DNA of 64,000 nucleotides. Origin: JAEZDP01 sp964430855 (GTDB lineage: Bacteria > Acidobacteriota > Vicinamibacteria > Vicinamibacterales > Vicinamibacteraceae). The stretch is from assembly GCA_964430855.1 (NCBI GenBank), contig CAYSHC010000003.1, forward strand, positions 1-64,000, in the 5' to 3' direction. The position numbers were made by a program, and so were the translations under genes. Each line of letters starts with the position of its first letter. Positions within the stretch are counted from its first letter, which is position 1. Positions 54,001 through 62,881 of the stretch are shown piece by piece. The notes below the pieces were generated by a model. It saw only the letters and a program-made list of their open reading frames with translations. It had not been told where the DNA came from and made no database searches.

Positions 54001-54515
54001 CGGGGCGCGGCAGCACGTTCGAGGTGCGCCTGCCCGTGCTCGTCGCGCGGCCGGAGCCCGCGCCTGAGGAGGAAGTCGTGACGTCGGGGTCAACGCAGGG
54101 GTTGAAGGTGCTTGTGGTCGACGACAACCGCGACAGCGCCGAGATGCTGGGCATGCTCATCGGCATGCACGGCCACGATGTCCGGACGGCCTTCTCGGGT
54201 CCGGACGCGCTGGCACTGGCCACCGAGTTCGTGCCGGACGTCGTCTTCCTCGACATCGGCCTGCCGGTGATGAGCGGCTACGAGGTGGCGCAGCAGCTGC
54301 GCCGGCTCGAGCCGACGCAGCGCAGCCTGCTGGTGGCCCTCACCGGCTGGGGCGCGCCCGAGCACGTCGCGCGGGCGCGGGCGGCAGGCTTCGACGTCCA
54401 CATGACCAAGCCCGTCGACACGACGGAAGTGGAGCGCCTCCTGGCCGATCCGGACGCGGCCAGGCGCCCCCCTCCGCCGCCGGACAGCCCGCCGTCCAGC
54501 CGCGCCTCCTCGTAG
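51060..54515 (+). CDS. PAS/GAF hybrid histidine kinase
   Basis: A 1151-residue sensor kinase without transmembrane helices. After a Pro/Ala-rich N-terminus: PAS (about 60-185), GAF (190-345), two PAS (355-475, 480-600), GAF (610-760), HisKA (LAHELRNPLAP, about 775), HATPase (NLLTNAAKYT, TDTGIGL, GGLGIGLTLVR) and a C-terminal receiver (VDDNRDS, FLDIGLPVMSG, MTKPVD). The catalytic core is very similar to the kinase at 38170-39804. Ligands are unknown. Confidence 0.88.
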   Translation: MLPDIVQRVPVPPSAPGIRPASPGGAASRPPAAPAPGLPAPGVRARATPRATDDAPVSEERLRLATTAADIGTWDVDPVSGSLYCDGTTRRHLGVAPNARLDTYDDFLETLHPDDRARVDAAVKAALAPDGPAYDVTYRTVGYDGVERHIAARGRAVLNDQGVVTRFVGTTIDVTNERAAAESLRFLDALSVASQAAVTAADVIAITTQRLGEYLGVTRCAYADLDADGTFVIRQDWSTRPSSVGDVHRLDAYGPDAASQLRAGRALVLCDVEAEVATHVAREAFRAAGVGAIICCPLMKGGQLHALVIVHTDGPRAWTAAEVTLVKAVTERSASHIERARVEASLRESEERYRVIGDAANDAIWDWDLAAGTITWNHGLATAFGHRDIGSVTNMRWWLDCIHPDDRQRAYENLQSALTRGDSAWRTEYRFRRADGQYATVLDRGRVLRHPDGTAYRMVGSIQDLTERNRADALRRESEAFMRQLIEHSPDCITVLDREARVQSMNAVGMRQFAIDDFETVRGRDWRTFWSGEDRVTAARVFAEVLEGRSARFEGYCPTQTGEPRWWNVVATPLGSGAEVQRVLAVSRDVTESHRAGLGARFLADASATLHDLGDSERALDRIAHIAVESFADRCVIDVTDGPEHRRIDVRADRAGRTAAARDADEYCLERVKRTGDAEVVGNVAAALDQADADASVPLRRLRDLGVRSYLAVPLVVRGAVIGVIAFYVVDSARNFTHVELGVASDLARRVAVAIDNARLYRSIQESDQRKSEFLATLAHELRNPLAPIRTGLEVLGRIDPRSPEGARVRTVMTRQMGHMVRLVDDLLDVSRLSRGKLELKKCRVMLDTVVRDAVDVSRPAIDAARHTLTVTLPDAPVPLYGDPTRLSQVISNLLTNAAKYTADGGDIGLTATLEDGDVVIAVTDTGIGLSDEQLPVIFEMFGQIRGSSPRSDGGLGIGLTLVRQLTEMHGGTVSVRSQGPGRGSTFEVRLPVLVARPEPAPEEEVVTSGSTQGLKVLVVDDNRDSAEMLGMLIGMHGHDVRTAFSGPDALALATEFVPDVVFLDIGLPVMSGYEVAQQLRRLEPTQRSLLVALTGWGAPEHVARARAAGFDVHMTKPVDTTEVERLLADPDAARRPPPPPDSPPSSRASS

Positions 54516-54523
54516 CGCGCGCG

Positions 54524-55051
54524 TCAGCCGTCGAGGTCGCAGCGCTCGCCCGTCGGCTCGACAGCGGACGCCCGCATCCGGCGGATGTCGATCAGCGCGT
54601 CTTCCTCCACCTCCACCGTCGGCGTGACCTCATCGTCCTGGACGCGGGTGGGCGGCCCTTCCGACGCGGACCGCTCGGCCACCTCGACGTCGGTGGCCTT
54701 GTCGATCGTGCCCCGCACGCTCACCTGCTGGCCCACGTGCTGCGCGAGCCCTTCGCCAACGACCATGTACGTGTAGGTGGCCACCTGGCCCCTCGTGGTC
54801 CGGTCGGCCGCCGCGCCCATCGCCTCCGGGAGCGATGCGAGGACGAAGGTGCCGGGCGCCTCGCCGGCCCGCAGGCAGCCGACGATCGTGGTTTCCTGCG
54901 CGGCGGGTGCGGCCGCCGCCGGCGGCACCTCCTCGGCCGGGATCTCGGTGACGTCGGACCTGTCGCCGCCGCATCCCCAGGCGAGGCTGGCGGAGAGACA
55001 CAGGGCGGGCATCAGGACGCGGGATCGGTAGGGGAGACGTGGGATGCTCAT
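54524..55051 (-). CDS. Putative lipoprotein of unknown function
   Basis: A 175-residue exported protein: signal with lipobox LAWGC (Cys about 27), then a Pro/Ala linker and a small beta domain (TTIVGCLRAGEAPGTFVLASL...GQQVSVRGTID) reminiscent of OB-fold lipoproteins common in Acidobacteriota. It converges with the kinase gene (8 bases apart). No family name can be given. Confidence 0.6.
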   Translation of the reverse strand: MSIPRLPYRSRVLMPALCLSASLAWGCGGDRSDVTEIPAEEVPPAAAAPAAQETTIVGCLRAGEAPGTFVLASLPEAMGAAADRTTRGQVATYTYMVVGEGLAQHVGQQVSVRGTIDKATDVEVAERSASEGPPTRVQDDEVTPTVEVEEDALIDIRRMRASAVEPTGERCDLDG

Positions 55052-55204
55052 GGGCCCGGGACGTGCACAACACGGGCCACCGTCGCCGCGGTGTCGCGCG
55101 GGCGGTGACGCGGTGCACACGACATCGGGCCGGACAGCATCGACACCGGATGCCCCACTGTGGGCAGCGCGACGCGCTCATCCACCTGCGCGCTAGACTT
55201 GCGC

Positions 55205-56608
<1,404 letters not shown>

Positions 56609-56610
56609 GC

Positions 56611-57510
56611 TCAAGGCCGGGTCTGCGGTGGCTGCGCGGTCACCAGCCACTCGCCCGAGACGATCAGCGCAATCGCGAGGGCGCTCGGCGCCGGCAGGCG
56701 TCCCTCCGTCGCCAGCGAGGCGCCGACAGCGACGAGCGCCTGCACGGGTGCCTGCGCCGACAGCACCCACAGCGGCACGCGCGTGAGCGCCGCAAAGCGC
56801 GACAGGAACAGCCCGATCAGGACCAGGCCGCTCAGTGCTGCGAGGGCCAGCGTCCCCGGCGCCGGGATCGCGTTGATGCCGCGTGCGCCGAGCGTGCCCG
56901 CGCCGGCGGCCAGCACGACGAAGCCGGCGGTGTTGGTCAGGTGCCGCCAGTAGGTGAGCGCCAGCGCTCCACGGACCCCGCGTGCCCGCGTGAGGGGCGT
57001 CGCGCACAGGTACGCCACGAGGGACGCGACGATGTAGGCCGCCGCCAGGAGCAGGCCGTCGGCTCCGATGGCGCCCGTCCAGGTCAGGATGAGGCCGCCG
57101 CCAAGCGCGAGGGCCGCGCCGGCGAGTGCGCGGCGCGTCCACGGCTCGCCGAGGACGAGGAGCGCTACGGGAGCCTGCACGAGCCAGTCGAGGCGCGTGA
57201 GGAAGACATACTCGGCCACGCGCGCGCTCTCGACGAGGCCGTGGTAGTAGCTGACGCCGGCAGCCAGGAAGCCCGCCAGGCTGCCGAGCACGAGCCATCG
57301 ATTGGCCGGGGCCGCGAAGGCACGCGTTTCCGCAAGCAACGGCAGCGCGATGCGGCGGGAGAGGAGCGTCGCGGCGAGCAGCAGCGCGCCGCAGGTGTAG
57401 ACCAGCGCCGTGCCGGGGAGCAGCCCTGTCCTCGCGATGACGCCGGCGACGATGAACGGCGACAGCCCGGCGAGGACGTGCGACAGGAAGCCGAGCGTCA
57501 GTCCTGGCAC
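56611..57510 (-). CDS. EamA/DMT-family transporter
   Basis: A 299-residue membrane protein with about ten hydrophobic helices in two homologous halves, as in EamA (RhaT-like) transporters: SPFIVAGVIARTGLLPG, GVSYYHGLVESARVAEYVFL (first-half signature), SRFAALTRVPLWVLSAQAP. GTG 57510 overlaps the flavin oxidoreductase gene by 13 bases. It may export a product or substrate of that enzyme. Confidence 0.78.
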   Translation of the reverse strand: MPGLTLGFLSHVLAGLSPFIVAGVIARTGLLPGTALVYTCGALLLAATLLSRRIALPLLAETRAFAAPANRWLVLGSLAGFLAAGVSYYHGLVESARVAEYVFLTRLDWLVQAPVALLVLGEPWTRRALAGAALALGGGLILTWTGAIGADGLLLAAAYIVASLVAYLCATPLTRARGVRGALALTYWRHLTNTAGFVVLAAGAGTLGARGINAIPAPGTLALAALSGLVLIGLFLSRFAALTRVPLWVLSAQAPVQALVAVGASLATEGRLPAPSALAIALIVSGEWLVTAQPPQTRP

Positions 57511-58550
57511 GCTCCGGCCCTCGTGGCCTTGCGGACGGCGGGGGCGACGACGGTGCCGAAGAGCTCGATCGACCGCATCACCTCGGCGTGCGGCAGCGTG
57601 CCGACCGTCATCTGCATCAGGAAACGCTGGAAGCCGAACAGCTCGTGGAGGAAGAGCAGCTTGTCGATGACCTGCTGCGGGCTGCCGACAAACAGCGCCC
57701 CCCTCGGATCGCGCTCGCGCTCGTAGTGCTCGCGTGTGGGCGGCGGCCACCCGCGCTCCCGGCCGATGCGGCCCATCGTGTCGAAGTGCGCGGGCCAGGC
57801 GGTGTCGGCGGCTGCCTGCGATGTGTCGGCGAGGAAGCCGTGGGCGCTGATGCCGACGGCAGTGGCGGCCGGGTTCGTGTGTCCGGCCTCCGCGGCCGTC
57901 CGCCTGTACAGGTCGACGAGCGGCACGAAGCGCTCGGGCATGCCGCCGATGATCGCCACCGCCAGCGGCAGGCCGAGCGCGCCGGCGCGGACGACCGAGG
58001 CGGGTGTGCCGCCGACGGCGATCCACACCGGCAGCGGCTGCTGGATCGGGCGCGGATAGACCCCGCGGCCATCGATGGGCGGCCGGTGGCGTCCCGACCA
58101 CCTGATGATCTCGTCCTCCCGCAGGCGCAGCAGCAGGTCCAGCTTCTCGGCGAAGAGGACGTCGTAGTCGCGCAGGTCGTAGCCGAACAGCGGGAACGAC
58201 TCGATGAACGAGCCGCGGCCCGCCATGATCTCGGCGCGGCCGTGCGAGAGCAGGTCGAGCGTCGCGAAGGCCTGGAACACGCGCACCGGGTCGTCCGACG
58301 AGAGCACCGACACCGCGCTCGTGAGGCGGATGCGTCTGGTGCGTGCCGCGGCGGCGGCCAGGACGACGGCCGGCGCGGAGACGAGGTAGTCGCGGCGATG
58401 GTGTTCGCCGAGGCCGAAGAATTCGAGGCCGAGCTGGTCGGCCAGCTCGATCTCTTCGAGCAGGTCGTCGAGGCGCTGGCGCGCCGACACGGCAGGGGCT
58501 CCACCACCGGGAGCTGTCAGTTCACCGAAGGAAAAGAGGCCGAGTTCCAT
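57498..58550 (-). CDS. LLM-class flavin-dependent oxidoreductase
   Basis: A 350-residue luciferase-like monooxygenase (FMN/F420 type): GLFSFGELT, LGEHHRRDY, RIRLTSAVSVLSSDDPVRV, GRGSFIESFPLFGYDL and VGSPQQVIDKLLFL. It uses reduced flavin to oxidise a small molecule; substrate unknown. I chose ATG 58550 (MELGLF), the usual family start; ATG 58571 would add seven residues. It is cotranscribed with the EamA gene. Confidence 0.82.
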   Translation of the reverse strand: MELGLFSFGELTAPGGGAPAVSARQRLDDLLEEIELADQLGLEFFGLGEHHRRDYLVSAPAVVLAAAAARTRRIRLTSAVSVLSSDDPVRVFQAFATLDLLSHGRAEIMAGRGSFIESFPLFGYDLRDYDVLFAEKLDLLLRLREDEIIRWSGRHRPPIDGRGVYPRPIQQPLPVWIAVGGTPASVVRAGALGLPLAVAIIGGMPERFVPLVDLYRRTAAEAGHTNPAATAVGISAHGFLADTSQAAADTAWPAHFDTMGRIGRERGWPPPTREHYERERDPRGALFVGSPQQVIDKLLFLHELFGFQRFLMQMTVGTLPHAEVMRSIELFGTVVAPAVRKATRAGACQD

Positions 58551-58649
58551 CAGCAGCGTCCGACGCATCATGCCACGCCGTTGCTGGCCTGGCGACGGAA
58601 CGCGGGCGAGGTGGGGGTGAGAATCGTGCGCCGGGACGTCGACGCACGA

Positions 58650-58678
58650 CGGGCGGGCCGACGGAGCCGGCCCGCCCG
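58650..58678 (-). terminator. Hairpin downstream of the exported paralogue at 58746
   Basis: A perfect 10-bp stem (CGGGCGGGCC / GGCCCGCCCG) with a nine-base loop lies 68 bases beyond the minus-strand stop at 58746 and upstream of the flavin gene start. No T-tract. Confidence 0.5.
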
Positions 58679-58745
58679 GGTACTGGCGGCGGATGATGGC
58701 CAGGTATGAAACGGGCCGCCAGAAGTGCCGCCAGGCGACTGTCGC

Positions 58746-59108
58746 CTAGCGCCGCTCGTCGACGTCGATCCGCGTCGCCGTACGCGTCCCGCCCGTCTCC
58801 TCGTAGTGCACCGTCACGAGCGTGCCCTCGCTGGTCGCCAGGCCGGCGATGCCCTCCTGGCTGCCCACGACTACCGTCTGCGGCGTGTAGGAGAACCTGA
58901 GCTCCGTTTCGTCCGCGGTACGGATGGTGAGGGTCATGCTGTCCGGATCGATCTCGAGCAGCTCGCCCGTGATCGTCTCGGCCCGCGCCGGCTCTTCCGT
59001 CTCGGGCATGGGCATCGGCCGCTGCGGCTCCTGGGCGTAGGCAGCGGGACCCGCGGCCAGCAGGCCCGTCAGCAGGAACGTGGCTCCGAAGGTGTAACAG
59101 CGTTTCAT
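58746..59108 (-). CDS. Small exported protein, paralogue 1
   Basis: A 120-residue exported protein: signal peptide (1-25, AYA-Q), a Pro/Met linker (RPMPMPETEEPAR) and a small beta domain (ITGELLEIDPDSMTLTIR...FSYTPQTVVVG...VTVHYEE). GGAGGAAACC precedes ATG 59108. It shares its full layout with the next gene upstream (59258-59629) and probably arose from it by tandem duplication. It resembles OB-fold DUF5666-type proteins; function unknown. Confidence 0.68.
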   Translation of the reverse strand: MKRCYTFGATFLLTGLLAAGPAAYAQEPQRPMPMPETEEPARAETITGELLEIDPDSMTLTIRTADETELRFSYTPQTVVVGSQEGIAGLATSEGTLVTVHYEETGGTRTATRIDVDERR

Positions 59109-59191
59109 GGTTTCCTCCATGTCGTCCGGCCTGTGCCGGTGAACGGACCGCATGGCCGCGCTTGTCTCCGCGCCACACGGACCCGTACCAT

Positions 59192-59217
59192 GGGCGGACA
59201 GGGTTCCCTGTCCGCCC
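59192..59217 (-). terminator. Strong hairpin between tandem paralogues
   Basis: A perfect 12-bp stem GGGCGGACAGGG / CCCTGTCCGCCC with a TT loop begins 41 bases past the minus-strand stop at 59258. It is the strongest hairpin in the window and most likely ends or processes the upstream transcript. Confidence 0.68.
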
Positions 59218-59257
59218 TTCCCTTCCGTAAGCAGTTACCTACGGTTCAGGGCCGGAG

Positions 59258-59629
59258 TTATTCGGCGACCTCGATCATCGTCGCCAGGCGCTCCCCGCCG
59301 ACGCTCTCGAAGTGCACCGTCACGACGGTGCCGGTGTGCGTCGCGAGGCCGGCCACGCCCGACTGCGCGCCGGACACTTCGGTGTCCTCGTTGTACCGGA
59401 ACGACCACGCCTTGCCGTCGGGTCCCTTGAGCGTGATGGTCATCTCGTCGGGATCGACGCCGGTCAACTCGCCGGTTGCCGTCGCGGCCTGGCGGTACTG
59501 CTCGGTCGGGGCCGGTCGCTCGTCAGGCATCGGGCGCGGCGCCGGATCCTGGACGGCAAAGGCGGACGGGGTCGTGGCAATGGCCGCCGTCAGGGCAAAC
59601 GTCGCAAACGTCGTGGTGATGCGCTTCAT
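59258..59629 (-). CDS. Small exported protein, paralogue 2
   Basis: A 123-residue exported protein with a signal peptide (1-25, AFA-V), a Pro/Met linker (RPMPDERPAPTEQYR) and the domain ATGELTGVDPDEMTITLKG...FRYNEDTEVSG...VTVHFES. GGAGATCGACC precedes ATG 59629. It is the paralogue of 58746-59108, with the same GELxxxDPDxMTxT core. Function unknown. Confidence 0.68.
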   Translation of the reverse strand: MKRITTTFATFALTAAIATTPSAFAVQDPAPRPMPDERPAPTEQYRQAATATGELTGVDPDEMTITLKGPDGKAWSFRYNEDTEVSGAQSGVAGLATHTGTVVTVHFESVGGERLATMIEVAE

Positions 59630-59787
59630 GGTCGATCTCCTCTATGTGAACGACGCACCGAGTAACCAGGTCTGCCGCGTTGCGCCGATGGCCGCGGCGG
59701 CCCGTCGTGATGCCATCTGAGAGAGCAAGTGGCGCGCCACGTTGCGCTCAACCGTGGAAAGTGCATGAAAGACGCAGGTTCCGCCGA

Positions 59788-60459
59788 ATGAACACGCCGA
59801 CCCGGTGGAGGAGGCTCCATCAACGGATCAGCAACCCTTACGTGCGTGTTGGCAAACGTGACACCCACGCTTCACAACACGCGTGGCGGCTGCGCCCGCG
59901 CGCCCGCTGGCTCGTCGGCGGGGCAGCCCTCCTGCTGGTCACCGCCCGCTGGGCGGCGGCCGGGCCGCCGCACGGCGATGCCCGCATGAAGCGCGTGCAG
60001 CGCGTGGTCGACGCGGTGCGGACGGCGCTCGAGATCGAGGCGCCGGTGCTGGTGCAGCTCGTCGAGGAGAACCCGCGCGTGGCGTCCGTGCAGCCCGTCG
60101 AAGGTCGCGCCGGCGTGTTCCTGCTCTCGGTGCAGGAGGACTTTCTCGAGCAGCTGGCCGACGACGAGCTGGAGGCGATGGTGGCGCACGAGCTCGGCCA
60201 CGTCTGGATCTTCACGCACCACCCGTACCTTCAGACCGAGCAGCTCGCCAACCGCGTGGCAATGCGCCACGTCACCCGCGAGCAGCTCGAGCGCGTGTAC
60301 GTGAAGGTGTGGGGCGCCTCCGGCTACAAGCAGGAGCTCGCGGAGTTCCTGGGGGTGGCAGCGGCCAGCCCGCGCCAGATCGGCGAGGCGGGCGGGATGG
60401 TGGCCGAAGAGGTCGCACCGGCCGGCACCCTGGCGCCGGACGGGCAGCGGCGACCCTGA
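59788..60459 (+). CDS. Membrane-anchored zincin (HExxH) protein
   Basis: A 223-residue protein with one N-terminal membrane or signal segment (WLVGGAALLLVTARW, about 41-55) and a metallopeptidase-like helix VAHELGHVW (His134-His138), followed by EQLANR as a possible third ligand. The layout is like small M48-type zincins with a periplasmic catalytic part. It may process envelope proteins, but activity is not proven. The start is uncertain because no ribosome site is clear. Confidence 0.65.
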   Translation: MNTPTRWRRLHQRISNPYVRVGKRDTHASQHAWRLRPRARWLVGGAALLLVTARWAAAGPPHGDARMKRVQRVVDAVRTALEIEAPVLVQLVEENPRVASVQPVEGRAGVFLLSVQEDFLEQLADDELEAMVAHELGHVWIFTHHPYLQTEQLANRVAMRHVTREQLERVYVKVWGASGYKQELAEFLGVAAASPRQIGEAGGMVAEEVAPAGTLAPDGQRRP

Positions 60460-60536
60460 GCGCCCGCGGCGCTTCGCGCGGTACACTTCAGCCGGTGCGG
60501 CACGGCCGAGGCCGCCCTGTCCCTGCTGGAGGTCCG

Positions 60537-61982
60537 ATGCTGATCCGCCAGATCGTCGACGACAAGCTCGCGCAGAACGCCTACCTGATCGGCTGCCAGC
60601 GCACCGGCGAAGCGCTCGTCGTCGATCCGGAACGTGACGTGGACCGCTACCTCGAGGCGGCTGCGGCGGAGGGGCTCCATGTGGTCGCCGTTGCCGAGAC
60701 CCACATCCACGCCGACTTCCTGTCGGGCGCGCGCGAGCTGGCGGCGCGGCTGCCCGGCCTGCGTGTGTACCTCTCGGGCGAGGGCGGCGACGACTGGCGC
60801 TACACCTGGCCGGACGAGGACGGCGTCGCGGCGACGCTGCTCCGTGACGGCGACACGTTCACTGTCGGCCGCATCACCATCCGCGCCTGGCACACCCCAG
60901 GCCATACCCCCGAGCACATCGCCTTCGTCGTGACAGACGAAGGGAGCGGCGCGACGGTGCCCATGGGCATCGCCACGGGTGACTTCGTCTTCGTCGGCGA
61001 CCTCGGGCGTCCCGACCTGCTCGAGTCGGCCGTCGGGGTGCGCGGCGCGATGGCGTCGGCAGCGCAGACGCTGCATCGCTCCGTGCAGACGCTTGCGCCC
61101 GTGGACGACTTCGTCCAGGTCTGGCCGGGCCACGGGGCCGGCAGCGCCTGCGGAAAGGCGCTCGGCGCAGTGCCCGTCTCGACGTTCGGCTACGAGCGGC
61201 GGACGTCCCCCGCGCTGCGCAAGGCCGACGAGGGCCTCGAGGCCTTCGTGTCGTTCATCCTGCGTGACCAGCCCGAGCCGCCCCTGTACTTCGCGAGGAT
61301 GAAGCAGCTGAACAGGCAGGGGCCGCCCCTGCTCGGGCGGCTGCCGGAGCCGCCTCGGCTCGACGCGGACGCGCTGGCTCGCCGCGCCTCGGACGTGCAG
61401 GTCGTCGACACGCGTGACGACAGGCACGCCTTCCTGCGTGCACACTGTCCCGGCAGCTTCCACGCGCCGCTCACCCGCGCCTTCCCGACGATCGTGGGCT
61501 CGATGGTGGAGGCCGATCGGCCGATGGTGCTGATCGTCGACGAGGCCAGGCTCGACGAAGCGGTCCGGGCGCTCGTGCGCATCGGCTACGACCACATCGC
61601 CGGCTGGGCACCGCGCGACGTGCTCGACGCGCTGCCGGCCTCCGGGGTTGCACTTCGCTCGCTCCCCTCGATCGACATTGGCGAGTTCGAACGGCGGCGC
61701 CAGGCCGGCCAGGCGCTGGTGCTCGACGTGCGCGGCGCGGCCGAGTACGCCGTCCGGCACGTGCCCGGCGCGGTGAACATCGCGCACACGCGGCTGCTCG
61801 CGCACCTCGCCGACGGCAGCTTTCACCCGGACGGCCAGGTGCTGGTGCACTGCGCCTCGGGCGTGCGTGCCGCGGCCGCCGCAGCCCTGCTCGCGCGTCA
61901 CGGCATCGACGTCGTGCACGTGGACGGCGAGTTCGCCTCGTGGCAGCCCGCCGATGCCGCCGATGCCGCCGCGGGCCGGTGA
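60537..61982 (+). CDS. Persulfide dioxygenase-rhodanese fusion
   Basis: A 481-residue protein: a metallo-beta-lactamase-fold persulfide dioxygenase (ETHIHADFLSG metal motif, TPGHTPEHI, TGDFVFVGDLGRPDLL), then two rhodanese domains, the last with active-site Cys in VHCASGVRAA; the first lacks a Cys loop. This is the CstB/BlhA-like layout that oxidises glutathione or other persulfides to sulfite and moves sulfane sulfur. GGAGG four bases upstream supports ATG 60537. Confidence 0.87.
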   Translation: MLIRQIVDDKLAQNAYLIGCQRTGEALVVDPERDVDRYLEAAAAEGLHVVAVAETHIHADFLSGARELAARLPGLRVYLSGEGGDDWRYTWPDEDGVAATLLRDGDTFTVGRITIRAWHTPGHTPEHIAFVVTDEGSGATVPMGIATGDFVFVGDLGRPDLLESAVGVRGAMASAAQTLHRSVQTLAPVDDFVQVWPGHGAGSACGKALGAVPVSTFGYERRTSPALRKADEGLEAFVSFILRDQPEPPLYFARMKQLNRQGPPLLGRLPEPPRLDADALARRASDVQVVDTRDDRHAFLRAHCPGSFHAPLTRAFPTIVGSMVEADRPMVLIVDEARLDEAVRALVRIGYDHIAGWAPRDVLDALPASGVALRSLPSIDIGEFERRRQAGQALVLDVRGAAEYAVRHVPGAVNIAHTRLLAHLADGSFHPDGQVLVHCASGVRAAAAAALLARHGIDVVHVDGEFASWQPADAADAAAGR

Positions 61983-62007
61983 GCGGGCCGTGCTATTACT
62001 GGCAGGC

Positions 62008-62847
62008 ATGATGCGTCCTTCCGTTCGCGCGCCATGGGCCGCCGCCCTCGCCTGCCTGGCGCTGCTCGTGGCGTGTGGCGCGGGCCCGGCGCCCGCGGGC
62101 GGCGCGGCTACAGCGGCGCGCGCCGAGGCCGCGCCGGCGCGGCAGCCCGCGGGGCCGCCGGTGCTCGGCTACCGCATCGTGCGCACGTTCCCGCACGACC
62201 GCGCGGCGTTCACGCAGGGCCTCCAGCTCGTCGACGGCGAGATCTACGAAGGCACGGGGCAATGGGGCCAGTCGTCGCTGCGCCGCGTGGCGCTCAAGAC
62301 CGGCGAGGTACGGCAGAAGGTGGATCTCGCGCCCCATTACTTCGGCGAGGGCATCGTCGTGATCGGCGACCGGATCGTGCAGCTCACGTGGAAGAGCGGC
62401 ACCGGCTTCGTCTACGACCGGGCGACGTTCGAGCGTCAGCAGACGTTTACGTATCCAGGCGAGGGCTGGGGCCTGACGTTCGACGGCCGGCGCATCATCA
62501 TGAGCGACGGCACCGACACGCTGCGGTTCTGGGATCCCGAGACGTTCGAGGAGCAGGGCCGGCTGCGGGTGCACGACCGCGGCCAGCCCGTCGGTCAGCT
62601 CAACGAGCTGGAGTACGTGGACGGCGTGGTCTACGCCAACGTCTGGCCCACCGATCGCGTGGCCCGCATCGACCCCGCGACGGGGGAGGTGACCGCGTGG
62701 ATCGACTTCTCGGGATTGCTGACGCCGACCGAGCGGTCGCGCCCGGAGGTTGACGTCCTCAACGGCATCGCGTACGACCCGGCGACGGGCCACCTGCTCG
62801 TGACGGGGAAGAACTGGCCCTGGATCTTCGAGATCGCCCTCGACTGA
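62008..62847 (+). CDS. Glutaminyl-peptide cyclotransferase (lipoprotein)
   Basis: A 279-residue protein with a lipobox LVAC (Cys about 23), an Ala/Pro-rich linker and a five-bladed propeller of the plant/bacterial glutaminyl cyclase family: YRIVRTFPHDRAAFTQGLQL, EGTGQWGQSSLR, LTWKSGTGFVYD, GWGLTFDG, MSDGTD and LNELEYVDG. It converts N-terminal Gln to pyroglutamate outside the cytoplasm. ATG 62008 or 62011 are both possible. Confidence 0.87.
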   Translation: MMRPSVRAPWAAALACLALLVACGAGPAPAGGAATAARAEAAPARQPAGPPVLGYRIVRTFPHDRAAFTQGLQLVDGEIYEGTGQWGQSSLRRVALKTGEVRQKVDLAPHYFGEGIVVIGDRIVQLTWKSGTGFVYDRATFERQQTFTYPGEGWGLTFDGRRIIMSDGTDTLRFWDPETFEEQGRLRVHDRGQPVGQLNELEYVDGVVYANVWPTDRVARIDPATGEVTAWIDFSGLLTPTERSRPEVDVLNGIAYDPATGHLLVTGKNWPWIFEIALD

Positions 62848-62854
62848 CGGCGCT

Positions 62855-62873
62855 GCCGGGGCCGGCTCCCGGC
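62855..62873. terminator. Hairpin between convergent genes
   Basis: A 6-bp stem (GCCGGG / CCCGGC, seven-base loop) sits between the cyclotransferase stop and the GMC oxidoreductase stop. Modest strength, no T-tract. Confidence 0.35.
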
Positions 62874-62881
62874 CGCGCCTC

